DNA from: Stieleria maiorica
Lineage (GTDB): Bacteria; Planctomycetota; Planctomycetia; Pirellulales; Pirellulaceae
Assembly (NCBI RefSeq): GCF_008035925.1
Contig: NZ_CP036264.1
Location: 5,578,402-5,642,401, forward strand
DNA: 64,000 nucleotides
Reading direction: 5' to 3'
Shown here: positions 9,539 to 17,780 of the stretch, piece after piece
Position numbering within the stretch: the stretch's first letter is position 1
Layout: every line of letters starts with the position of its first letter
Notes under the pieces: generated by a model
Database searches by the model: none
Seen by the model: only the letters and a program-made list of their open reading frames with translations
What the model was told of the DNA's origin: nothing
Program-made: the position numbers and the translations under genes

Positions 9539-12211
9539 TTAGTCGACGAACATGAATTCGTTGGACAACAACAGCGTCTGAGCAAGTTGCGCCAAACGCC
9601 CCAACGGTTCTTGATTGACTTGTTCCAAGGGCCCAGAAAAATCGCGCTTCGAATCGCCTTCGAAGTACTCGCCGCCGTCGCTTCGCAGCGAGATCTGACA
9701 GCGCAGGAAAAACGAATCAAAGCTATCGGAATCGCGCGGAGAAACCACGAAATCGACGGTTTCTCCCGCAGTGACGTCGGCACTGAGATGACGGAACGGT
9801 CGATTGTTACTCTTTTGGTCTTCGCGCCAGATCCGTTTGTCGCCCACCCAAATCGCCAGCTGGACGCCATCGCCTTTGTCATTGCGATGGCCGACCATGC
9901 CGCTGATCGACACGCGTCCACCCGCCGGTGCCGTCCAGCGCCGGACGACGGCGTGTTTGGGACCCGGATGCCCGTTCTCCTCACCGATCGAAGCGTAACC
10001 GTACTCCGATGACGCGGGCAGTTTCTCTTGATCCTGCCACGACGATCCGCTGAAAACCGGCAACGGGCGGAACTCGGTCACACGGCTTTCGGTGTCCACG
10101 GGCGTCGTTCCGTATTGCCATGCCGATCGCGGATCAAATTGTTGCGGTCGCTCGCCGGCCGGTTCCTGTAGGAACGCGATGCAGGTGTCGCGCTCGATCG
10201 GCGTGGGAGACCGCGAAAGCAGGCGAACGAACATCTGATCGACCTGTCCGTCGAGGCCTTGTCGGCCGTGTCTGATCTGCCGGGCGACGGAGCGGGCGAA
10301 CACGCCAATTTGAGGGTGGTTCATCAAGAACAACGCTTGCTGCGGCACGGTGGTAAAGAACCGTTTCGGCGTGTGCGCGTCGGGGCTGGCGACGTCAAAG
10401 GTGCGAAACAGCGCCGGCAGGTTTTGTCGGTCGATCATCGCGTACAACGTGCGTCTGGGGCTGGGCGATGCCAAATGGATCTCCACCGGCGGTCCGCCGA
10501 CGGTTCGATCCAACTGGCCGCACACCGCCAGGACCGAATCACGCAACGATTCGAAATCACGTCGGCGACGATTGCCCCGGGCCGCCAATCTGTTTTCCGG
10601 ATCCGCTTGCAACGAACGGTCGTCAGCAGGCTGTGCCGATTGGGCGTAGATCCGCGAGGTCACGATTCGTCGGACCAGTCGTTTGACGCTCCAGTGCTCG
10701 GAAAATTCCGCGGCCAATTCGTCCAGCACGTCGACCAACGGCGGCGCCTCGGTGCGAACTCCAAAGTCGCTGGTCGAATCGACGAATGGCCGCCCGATCA
10801 GATGCAACCAGATCCGATTGACCAGTACACGCGCGACCAGCGGGTTTTCCGGCGACGCAAGCCGGTCGGCCAGTTCACGTCGACCGCTGCCGTCATTGAA
10901 CCGGGGTTCATCGGGTTTTCGCAGCGCGGTCAGGTACTGGCGCGGTGCCGTTTCACCGCGGTTGCCGGGTTGGCCACGCAAGAACACGTGGCTGTCGGCG
11001 GGTTTGGGTTTATCCACCAACGCTAGCGGGCTGGCGCCGTCTTCGGGCGTCTCACTGCTTTGCAGGATCCCCAACAAAGAGTAATAGTCTTTCGTCGGGA
11101 TCGGGTCGAACTTGTGATCATGGCATCGTGCGCAAGCGACCGTCATCCCCATCAATCCGCGGGTGATGACATCGATCCGGTCGTCGATAGTGTCATAGCG
11201 ATTGAGAAACCGGCGGCCGACGGTCAGGAACCCCATCGCGTCCAAGTCACCGTGTTCGTTGTTCGGATCGATCCGATCGGCGGCCAATTGCAATCGGACC
11301 ATCTGGTCAAACGGAACGTCCCTCGCGAAGGCCCGAATCAACCAATCGCGATACCGCTCGCTGCCCTCCAGGCGGCGTTCTTTGCCGGCCAGCGCGTATC
11401 CGATCGTGTCGGCGTAGCGTGCGACGTCCATCCAGTGCCTGGCAAACCGCTCGGCGTACTCCGCCGAAGCGAGCAAGCGATCGACCAGCCGCTCCACTTT
11501 GTCGACCTGGGTCGAAGACGCAAACGCGGAGATCTGGTCGATGTTCGGTGGCAATCCGGTCAAGTCATGGTAAAGCCGCCGAATCAAGGTTTCGTCGTCA
11601 CAGCGGGGCGATCGTGACACGCCCGCCTGATCGGCAGCCCGCCCGGCGATCGCATCAATCAAGTCACGGTCCTCGGGAGCCGGCGAAACCGAGTCGCGAA
11701 AACGTTGCGGGGGATTGAACGCCCAATGCGATCGCGGATCGATCTCCATCGGCGACATCTTTTTCGGCTGGGGCGAGCTGGACTGCCGGGGGTCGGGTGC
11801 CCCCATCCGCACCCAGTCCTCCAACAGTTTGATCTCCGCGTCATCCAGCTTTCCGGTCGGCGGCATTTCGTAATCCGCGTCGTCATAGCGGACGGCGCGG
11901 ATCATCAAACTGGCTTCGGGGTCGCCCGGTACCAATGCCGGGCCGGACGTGCCGCCGCTGCGCAGTGACGCCGCGTCATCGACGAACAATTCGCCGGAGG
12001 ATTCGCCGGCGGAGCGTGAATGGCATTCGTAGCAATGTTGGATCAGCAGGGGGCGAATCTTGGATTCGAAAAACGCTTCCTGGTCCGGATGGATCGCCGG
12101 CGTTTCGGTTACGGGCGTTTTGGTCGCAGGGGTATCAGCGCGAATCGAAGTCGGCGTGACGCAGCAAGCGACCGCAGCGATCACTGCGGCAAGAGCGGAC
12201 GGGTGTTTCAT
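9539..12211 (-). CDS. Planctomycete cytochrome-type protein (PSCyt1-DUF1549-DUF1553)
   Basis: 890 residues from the ATG at 12211, which begins a clear signal peptide (MKHPSALAAVIAAVACCVTP); the frame upstream of it is not signal-like. Residues about 45-125 form a PSCyt1-type cytochrome c domain with the haem motif CYECH. DUF1549 (PSCyt2; SHWAFNPPQRF, then TGLPPNIDQI and ARCHDHKFDPIPTKDYY) follows, and then DUF1553 (PSD1; NRIWLHLIGRPFVDSTSDFG, with PQQALFLMNHP). Near the C-terminus there is a beta-sandwich-like segment of the carbohydrate-binding sort. These exported proteins are abundant in planctomycetes and linked to polysaccharide breakdown, but no reaction is established. The usual DUF1501 partner is absent here, which is unusual. 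Confidence 0.9.
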   Translation of the reverse strand: MKHPSALAAVIAAVACCVTPTSIRADTPATKTPVTETPAIHPDQEAFFESKIRPLLIQHCYECHSRSAGESSGELFVDDAASLRSGGTSGPALVPGDPEASLMIRAVRYDDADYEMPPTGKLDDAEIKLLEDWVRMGAPDPRQSSSPQPKKMSPMEIDPRSHWAFNPPQRFRDSVSPAPEDRDLIDAIAGRAADQAGVSRSPRCDDETLIRRLYHDLTGLPPNIDQISAFASSTQVDKVERLVDRLLASAEYAERFARHWMDVARYADTIGYALAGKERRLEGSERYRDWLIRAFARDVPFDQMVRLQLAADRIDPNNEHGDLDAMGFLTVGRRFLNRYDTIDDRIDVITRGLMGMTVACARCHDHKFDPIPTKDYYSLLGILQSSETPEDGASPLALVDKPKPADSHVFLRGQPGNRGETAPRQYLTALRKPDEPRFNDGSGRRELADRLASPENPLVARVLVNRIWLHLIGRPFVDSTSDFGVRTEAPPLVDVLDELAAEFSEHWSVKRLVRRIVTSRIYAQSAQPADDRSLQADPENRLAARGNRRRRDFESLRDSVLAVCGQLDRTVGGPPVEIHLASPSPRRTLYAMIDRQNLPALFRTFDVASPDAHTPKRFFTTVPQQALFLMNHPQIGVFARSVARQIRHGRQGLDGQVDQMFVRLLSRSPTPIERDTCIAFLQEPAGERPQQFDPRSAWQYGTTPVDTESRVTEFRPLPVFSGSSWQDQEKLPASSEYGYASIGEENGHPGPKHAVVRRWTAPAGGRVSISGMVGHRNDKGDGVQLAIWVGDKRIWREDQKSNNRPFRHLSADVTAGETVDFVVSPRDSDSFDSFFLRCQISLRSDGGEYFEGDSKRDFSGPLEQVNQEPLGRLAQLAQTLLLSNEFMFVD

Positions 12212-12476
12212 TTCGGACGGTGGGCGAGGTGGTATGGAGGGGCGGACAGGATAACCACATCGGCCCGGAAACGCCAAACCGAACGCGAACTCCCCGACAG
12301 TCTTTCCACATGTCAAACTTTACCCAAGCGGCGCGTGTGGATCCGAAAATCGTCGACTCGCGCGTTCTGGAGTGCGGAACCGTTTTCCACCGGCAACTTC
12401 TTTCGTTAGCGTGTGCGACCGCTGTGACTGGGTCACGAAATCATCTCCACACGACATTTTTACCACTCGGACGCTG

Positions 12477-13508
12477 ATGCCTCAGGACGAACTCTCTTCC
12501 GCCAACGAAACGGAATCACAAGTTACCGACACGATCGAAGAATCTGCGGAGGCAACCGACGCTGCCGCCGCCCCCCCGAGCGAAACACCGGACGCTGCAC
12601 CGGAGGAGGCGATCAACGACGCCGATTTGGATGCCGCCAAGGCGGCCTGGGAGGGGCAGACGGATCCTGGGCAAACCGATCCGGATGCGGCGGGCGTCAG
12701 CGATGAAGACCTGCAGCGGGCGAGTGAATTGGCCGAGCCGTTCGTCGGGCAATGGAACCAGTTGATCAGCACCACGAACTGGGAAAAGGGCCGGATCATC
12801 AGCCAATGGCGCAACGAACTGATCCAGTCGGGCGTCGACGCGACCCAATACTCCGATGACGCTTGGTCCCGACGCGTCGGTGGTGTGACCGCGCCCCACG
12901 TCGGCCGGCTGCGCCGCGTCTATGAACGGTTCCATGATTCGTACCAGAGCTACCAGGGGTTGTACTGGAGCCATTTCCTGGCCGCCCTGGACTGGGAGGA
13001 CGCCGCGATGTGGCTCGAGGGCGCCGCGAACGAAAAGTGGAGCATTTCGGTGATGCGTGAAAAACGCTGGCAAGCCGAAGGAGCCGTCGACAGCAAACGT
13101 CCGACGGAAAGCCAAATCGTGGAAGTGGACACCGACGAAGACGTCACGTTGCCCGCCCAAGGCGACGGCAAGAGCCGCGAGTACGACAACGACAGCGGCG
13201 GTGTCGAATCCGGCCCGACCTACGAAGGCCCCGACTTCGGCGACGAAGAAGAACTTCAAACGCTGGCCGGACAGAATCAGGACGGCGAAGCAGGCATTCG
13301 TCCGGATGAAAATGAAAAGGAGACCGAGGCGCCGGCCGCTCCGGTCCAACCGTTCATCGGATTGCCATCGCTGCCGAACGATTTGAACGAAGCCGTCGAA
13401 TCGCTGAAGCTGGCCATCCTGCGACACAAAGCGGCCGAATGGCGCGACGTCGAAGTCGATGTGGTCGAACGCTACGTGCAAGCGGTCGGAGTGCTGATCC
13501 GCAGCTAG
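12477..13508 (+). CDS. Acidic conserved protein of unknown function
   Basis: 343 residues from the ATG at 12477. Residues 1-80 and about 220-310 are low-complexity and rich in Glu, Asp, Ala and Pro, and look disordered. Between them sits a compact, Trp/Tyr-rich helical domain (WNQLISTTNWEKGRIISQW, then SRRVGGVTAPHVGRLRRVYE and YWSHFLAALDWEDAAMWLEG) that looks conserved. The C-terminal 60 residues are again helical (LNEAVESLKLAILRHKA). There is no signal peptide or membrane helix, so it should be cytoplasmic. The Trp/Arg-rich core could bind protein or nucleic acid, but this is a guess; I recognise no family. Confidence 0.7.
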   Translation: MPQDELSSANETESQVTDTIEESAEATDAAAAPPSETPDAAPEEAINDADLDAAKAAWEGQTDPGQTDPDAAGVSDEDLQRASELAEPFVGQWNQLISTTNWEKGRIISQWRNELIQSGVDATQYSDDAWSRRVGGVTAPHVGRLRRVYERFHDSYQSYQGLYWSHFLAALDWEDAAMWLEGAANEKWSISVMREKRWQAEGAVDSKRPTESQIVEVDTDEDVTLPAQGDGKSREYDNDSGGVESGPTYEGPDFGDEEELQTLAGQNQDGEAGIRPDENEKETEAPAAPVQPFIGLPSLPNDLNEAVESLKLAILRHKAAEWRDVEVDVVERYVQAVGVLIRS

Positions 13509-14025
13509 CGGCGCGCTCCGATTCGATGTTCAGGTTCATCGTCGGTTCGCAAAACGGGGTGTACGACGTCCTTTCGAGGTCGTCGCGCGGAGCGTGGGCT
13601 GCGCGAAACCTCGATGCTGCGGTGGTTCAGCATTGACGTGAAATCATTCGGCGATGGATGGTCGATTCACATCAGCCATCGGGCGACGAAACACCAGTGA
13701 CATCAGCCGATTCGCGCGAGCGTTCGGGCCCCAAAGCCTTCGGGCTCCAGCGTTTATGGAGGCCGTAGGCTGGCGCCAAACGGCTGATCCCACGAGGGTT
13801 TCGCGGAATCGAAAACGGCAAAATCCTACGAACGAAAACGCGAACCAATCGAACGATTTTTTTTCCCGAATCTGACGATTTTTGCTCAAGTCCGCCCTTC
13901 CTCTGGGGTGCCTTTTCCTGCGACGCTTGACGCTCCAAGGATCGCGCCGCATGAGGCGGCCGATTTACGATGCCTTCCCTCCGCATCCTTTTCCTTTTCT
14001 CGACCACGTGGGACGACGGATCGTC
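13509..14025. other. Intergenic region dominated by a family B repeat
   Basis: The gap of about 520 bp contains the long family B repeat at 13640-13866 and otherwise no recognisable gene. An in-frame ATG upstream of the next gene lies at 13882, but its extension lacks coding character. Confidence 0.5.
13640..13866. repeat. Interspersed repeat, family B (about 210 bp)
   Basis: The element begins AAATCATTCGGCGATGGATG and ends with CCTACGAACGAAAACGCGAA. It includes an internal inverted pair built on AGCCGATTCGCGCGAGCG and GGCTGGCGCCAAACGGCTGA. Related copies lie at 34161-34372, 60666-60792 (3' truncated) and 63701-63899. No coding capacity is conserved between copies. Confidence 0.75.
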
Positions 14026-14298
14026 ATGCCAGAACTGACCGAACTTTTTGCCGTTGTGGACGCGCTCGCCCTGCCGATCCTCGGACTTTGGGCACTGCTG
14101 TCGACCAAGTTGTCCGTCGGCGAAGCGCTGCGCCGCGCCGAACGCCGTTTCATGATCGCGTTGGTGATCATCAGCCTGGTGACGTTGCGGACGGTGATGC
14201 GTTTGGATGACGTCTGGATAATCCACACGTTGACGCTGGCGTCGATGGTCTTGGGAGTCTTCACGGTGCCCAGCCGCGAAGGTGCCTTGGCGGTCTAG
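14026..14298 (+). CDS. Small two-helix membrane protein
   Basis: 90 residues from the ATG at 14026 (MPELTELFAVVDALALPILG). Residues about 10-28 and 50-85 are hydrophobic and give two or three membrane helices, with a basic loop between them (RRAERRF). The longer frame reaching back to 13882 adds a Pro/Arg-rich segment unlike the rest and is rejected. It lies 73 bp upstream of aroA on the same strand, so the two may share a transcript. It could be a small inner-membrane protein of the YiaA/YrvD kind; I recognise no specific family. Confidence 0.6.
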   Translation: MPELTELFAVVDALALPILGLWALLSTKLSVGEALRRAERRFMIALVIISLVTLRTVMRLDDVWIIHTLTLASMVLGVFTVPSREGALAV

Positions 14299-14371
14299 GC
14301 CTCCACTTTGCCAATTGGCGGCGGAACGCGATACTGGGCGGCTCCTTCTTGTCGCCTGCCCCGATATTGCC

Positions 14372-15772
14372 ATGCCCGAGCATCCCGAGAGCCCCCCAAC
14401 TGCCGAATCGACCAGCGTTTCCGTCCAACCGGGCGGGCCGACACGCGGGAAAATCCGTCCCCCGGGAAGTAAAAGTCTGACCAACCGGGCACTGATTTGT
14501 GCGGCGATGGCCAGCGGGCAATCCGTGCTTTCGGGAACGCTCCGCAGCGAAGACACGGCGGTGATGATTGACAGCCTGCGGATCTGCGGCGTGTCGATCA
14601 ACGTTTCTCAGGCCGGGCGTATGATCCAGGTCGATGCGTCGACCCGGGATGTCAATTCAGACGCGCCCCACGAGCTGTTCATCGCCAACAGCGGCACTTC
14701 GATCCGGTTCCTGACGGCCGCCTTGTCGGCGGCCGGCGGGAATCACCATCTGTCGGGCGTCGAGCGGATGCACCAGCGGCCGATCGCCGATCTGGTCGAC
14801 GCGCTGGCAGGCGTGCAAATCGGATCGATCCAAACACAATCGCCCGGTGGATGCCCGCCGGTCGCGATCTCCTCGCGCGGTTGGAGCGACCAACCGGTTT
14901 CGGTCGGCGGCAGCGTCAGCAGCCAATACCTGAGCGGGTTGATGATGGCCGCGCCGGTCGCCCTTCAAACCCGACGGGCGCAGTCCGGTCGTGACGCTTC
15001 GTCTGACAGCATCCGAATCGATGTGATCGGCGAACTGGTCTCGCGGCCTTATGTCGAAATGACCGCTTCAGTCATGCGTTCCTTCGGCGCAAACGTCGCG
15101 ATCGAAGACGTCGACCCCGACGCGGTCGATTCGGTTTCTCTGCGAGTCATTGTGTCCGGCGACGGTTACCGCGGAACCGAATACGCCATCGAACCCGACG
15201 CTTCGGCGGCCAGTTACTTTTGGGCCGCCGCGGCGATCACCGGCGGCGAAGTCACTGTGTTGGGGCTGGCCCCCGATGCGATGCAAGGCGACGTCGGATT
15301 CTGCCGCGTGCTGGAACAGATGGGTTGCACGTTCACCTCCGATGCCGACGGCATGACGATCTCCGGTCGCGCGTCGCGTGGGATCGACGTGGACATGAAT
15401 CAAATCAGTGACACCGTCCAGACGCTCGCCGTGGTGGCCTTGTTCGCTGACGGACCGACTCGTGTCCGAGGCGTCGCGCACAATCGATTCAAAGAAACCG
15501 ATCGCATCGGCGACTTGGCTTGCGAGCTTCGTAATCTGGGCGCGACGATCGAAGAACACGACGACGGGCTGACGATCCATCCGCCCGAACAGGGCGTCAC
15601 CCCGGCCACGCTGGAAACCTATCACGACCACCGGATGGCGATGAGTCTTTCGCTGGCGGGACTCGCCGCCGAAGGCGTCCGCGTGCTGAACCCCTCCTGC
15701 ACCGGAAAGACCTACCCGGAATTCTTCGCCGACCTGGAAACGCTGATCGGACGTCCACACCGCTGGTGCTAG
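14372..15772 (+). CDS. aroA: 3-phosphoshikimate 1-carboxyvinyltransferase (EPSP synthase)
   Basis: 466 residues from the ATG at 14372; an earlier ATG in frame at 14282 overlaps the previous stop codon and adds atypical sequence. The enzyme joins shikimate 3-phosphate and phosphoenolpyruvate in the cytoplasmic shikimate pathway. Visible signatures are the N-terminal PPGSKSLTNRALICAA motif with its substrate-binding Lys, NSGTSIRFLTA (PEP-binding loop), EPDASAASYFWAAAAI with the catalytic Asp, and the C-terminal DHRMAMSLSLAGLA. Two inverted alpha/beta domains of the normal length are present. Other aromatic-pathway genes in the window are aroH-type chorismate mutase (33230-33658) and trpD (48600-49610), neither of them linked to this gene. 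Confidence 0.96.
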   Translation: MPEHPESPPTAESTSVSVQPGGPTRGKIRPPGSKSLTNRALICAAMASGQSVLSGTLRSEDTAVMIDSLRICGVSINVSQAGRMIQVDASTRDVNSDAPHELFIANSGTSIRFLTAALSAAGGNHHLSGVERMHQRPIADLVDALAGVQIGSIQTQSPGGCPPVAISSRGWSDQPVSVGGSVSSQYLSGLMMAAPVALQTRRAQSGRDASSDSIRIDVIGELVSRPYVEMTASVMRSFGANVAIEDVDPDAVDSVSLRVIVSGDGYRGTEYAIEPDASAASYFWAAAAITGGEVTVLGLAPDAMQGDVGFCRVLEQMGCTFTSDADGMTISGRASRGIDVDMNQISDTVQTLAVVALFADGPTRVRGVAHNRFKETDRIGDLACELRNLGATIEEHDDGLTIHPPEQGVTPATLETYHDHRMAMSLSLAGLAAEGVRVLNPSCTGKTYPEFFADLETLIGRPHRWC

Positions 15773-15780
15773 AACGTTTC

Positions 15781-15880
15781 AAGTTTCAGGTTTCAGGTTT
15801 GCTGGAGTCCGTCCAACATTTTCTTGTCACCCATTTTCTTGTCCGATTCTATTCTCCCACCTCCCACCTCCCACCTCCCA
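15781..15880. repeat. Composite short tandem repeats (TTTCAGG, CATTTTCTTGTCACC, CCCACCT)
   Basis: Just after aroA lie two TTTCAGG heptamers, then two copies of an ATTTTCTTGTC unit (15816-15844, family F). Four CCCACCT-type heptamers follow (15854-15880). The last block on the minus strand is (GGGAGGT)n, with four G-tracts that could fold as a G-quadruplex. The same heptamers recur at 59813-59865 in front of rex. Confidence 0.75.
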
Positions 15881-15979
15881 AAGATTTCCCGCGTTTGCCG
15901 CTACTGTGTGTGACTTCGACTAACGTATAATCTCGTTCGTCAACCTGATCCCTTGTCTCACACTTTCCGGCTGGCCACT

Positions 15980-17446
15980 ATGCAACGCCTCTTCTTTTGC
16001 CTGCTTGCCGCGTTCTCTTGGACTCTCGCTCCCGCGCCGAACGTCGCACCGAACGCTGCGGCGGACGAGCCACCGAACATCGTGTTCATCTTTGCCGACG
16101 ATCAGTGTTTCGACACGATCGCCTCACTGGGCAATTCGGAAATCGAAACGCCGAATCTGGACCGGATCGCGCGGCGTGCGACCACGTTCACGCACGCCTA
16201 CAACATGGGTTCCTGGTCGGGGGCCGTTTGTGTGGCTAGTCGCATGATGCTCAACTCGGGACGGTTCCTGTGGGACGCCGAACCGGTCTATCAAACAGCC
16301 GAACAGGAACGTGAAGCGGGGCGATGGTGGAGCGAATACATGAAGGCAGCCGGATACCGCACCTACATGACTGGCAAGTGGCATTGTCGTGCCAGTGCCG
16401 AAAAGTCGTTCGACGTTGCCCGCGATGTTCGTGGCGGCATGCCCGACCAAACCTCGGCCGGATACAACCGCCCGCTGGTCGACCCGGAGACGGGAGAAGT
16501 GACGGATCCCTGGTCGCCGAGCGATCCGAAGTTCGGCGGCTTTTGGGAAGGCGGCACGCACTGGAGTGAAGTCGTCGCCAACCACTCGGTCGACTACCTG
16601 AGCGAAGCCAGCGCGATCGATCAGCCGTTCTTCATGTACCTGGCGTTCAACGCGCCGCACGACCCACGTCAATCGCCGGCCGAATATGTCGCCAAGTACC
16701 CGGTCGACGAAGTCAAATTGCCGGAGAACTTTCTTCCCGAATACCCGTATGCCGAAGCGATGGCGGCGGGCAAAAAACTGCGGGACGAACGCTTAGCTCC
16801 GTTCCCGCGCACGGCCTTGGCCGTCCAGACCAACCGGCAGGAGTATTACGCGATCATCACACACATGGATGCGATGATCGGCCGAATCCTGGACGCCCTC
16901 CAAGCCAGCGGAAAAGAGGACAACACCTGGATCTTCTTCACCGCCGACCACGGTTTGGCCTGCGGTCAACACGGGCTGATGGGAAAACAAAACCTGTACG
17001 ATCACAGCGTCCGAGTGCCGTTGATGGTGGTCGGGCCTGGGGTGGAAGCGGGCCGCAAGATCGATCACCACGTGTACCTGCAAGACATCATGCCGACAAC
17101 GCTGGAACTGGCCGGCGTGAAGAAACCCGAACACGTCCAATTTCACAGCCTGTTGCCGATCCTGGCCGGCGAAGACAGCCCGTATGACGTCGTGTACGGC
17201 GCTTATCTGGATAAGCAGCGCAGCATCCGCACCAACCGGCACAAGTTGATCGTCTATCCGGCAGCCAACAAGATTCGTTTGTACGACTTGAGTTCCGATC
17301 CGCTGGAAATGAACGATGTGGCGGCTTCACCGCAGTACGCGGCCAAGATCAAGCGACTGTTCTCACGTCTGGAAACGCTGCAAGCCGAGATGAACGACGA
17401 ACTGAACCTGGGCAAGTTATCGCGCTACACCCGATCGGGTTCCTGA
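15980..17446 (+). CDS. Exported sulfatase (arylsulfatase / choline-sulfatase type)
   Basis: 488 residues from the ATG at 15980, which starts a signal peptide (MQRLFFCLLAAFSWTLAPAP); the frame could begin at a TTG 27 bp earlier. The enzyme should hydrolyse sulfate esters in the periplasm. Residues 33-41 hold the N-terminal metal-binding motif (NIVFIFADD). The formylglycine site is CVASR at residues 84-88, an allowed variant with Ala in place of the usual Pro. GKWH and the later TADHGLACGQHGLMGK motif complete the active site. Length is normal. A family C hairpin follows the stop. The substrate is unknown; planctomycetes carry many such enzymes for algal sulfated polysaccharides. A possible -10 element (TATAAT) lies at 15926-15931. 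Confidence 0.93.
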   Translation: MQRLFFCLLAAFSWTLAPAPNVAPNAAADEPPNIVFIFADDQCFDTIASLGNSEIETPNLDRIARRATTFTHAYNMGSWSGAVCVASRMMLNSGRFLWDAEPVYQTAEQEREAGRWWSEYMKAAGYRTYMTGKWHCRASAEKSFDVARDVRGGMPDQTSAGYNRPLVDPETGEVTDPWSPSDPKFGGFWEGGTHWSEVVANHSVDYLSEASAIDQPFFMYLAFNAPHDPRQSPAEYVAKYPVDEVKLPENFLPEYPYAEAMAAGKKLRDERLAPFPRTALAVQTNRQEYYAIITHMDAMIGRILDALQASGKEDNTWIFFTADHGLACGQHGLMGKQNLYDHSVRVPLMVVGPGVEAGRKIDHHVYLQDIMPTTLELAGVKKPEHVQFHSLLPILAGEDSPYDVVYGAYLDKQRSIRTNRHKLIVYPAANKIRLYDLSSDPLEMNDVAASPQYAAKIKRLFSRLETLQAEMNDELNLGKLSRYTRSGS

Positions 17447-17504
17447 GTTGATCATCGCTGCGATCGGAGAAATCAAAGGGATCAGGTCTGAATGGCACGG
17501 GCTT

Positions 17505-17607
17505 AGTGAGCCGACGGCGCTGGCCGCGGGCCTTGATACGCCTTCAACACGGCGGTGAGGCCCGAGGCTAGCGCCTACGGCTCAGCGTATTGGCTTAAGC
17601 CCAATAC
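17505..17607. repeat. Family C palindrome followed by a small perfect hairpin
   Basis: Bases 17507-17584 form a long imperfect inverted repeat (TGAGCCGACGGCGCTGGCC against its near inverse). At 17587-17607 a 7-bp perfect stem GTATTGG/CCAATAC encloses CTTAAGC. Further right, 17637-17705 carries two family B half-elements facing each other. This fills the gap between the convergent sulfatase and pcrA genes and could end transcription from either side. Confidence 0.7.
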
Positions 17608-17780
17608 CGCTAAGTTAAGGCCGAGGGAGAAGCCCGGACGCTGGCGCGAACCGGCTGATGTCGGACGATGATCAGCCGTTTGGCGCGAGCCTACGGGCCC
17701 TCCCCGCAGGAAACAACGCTTAACTTAGGACGTGTCGAAAGGGGACGGGCCCGGAAGGGCCGTCGTCCTGATCGGTGCGT

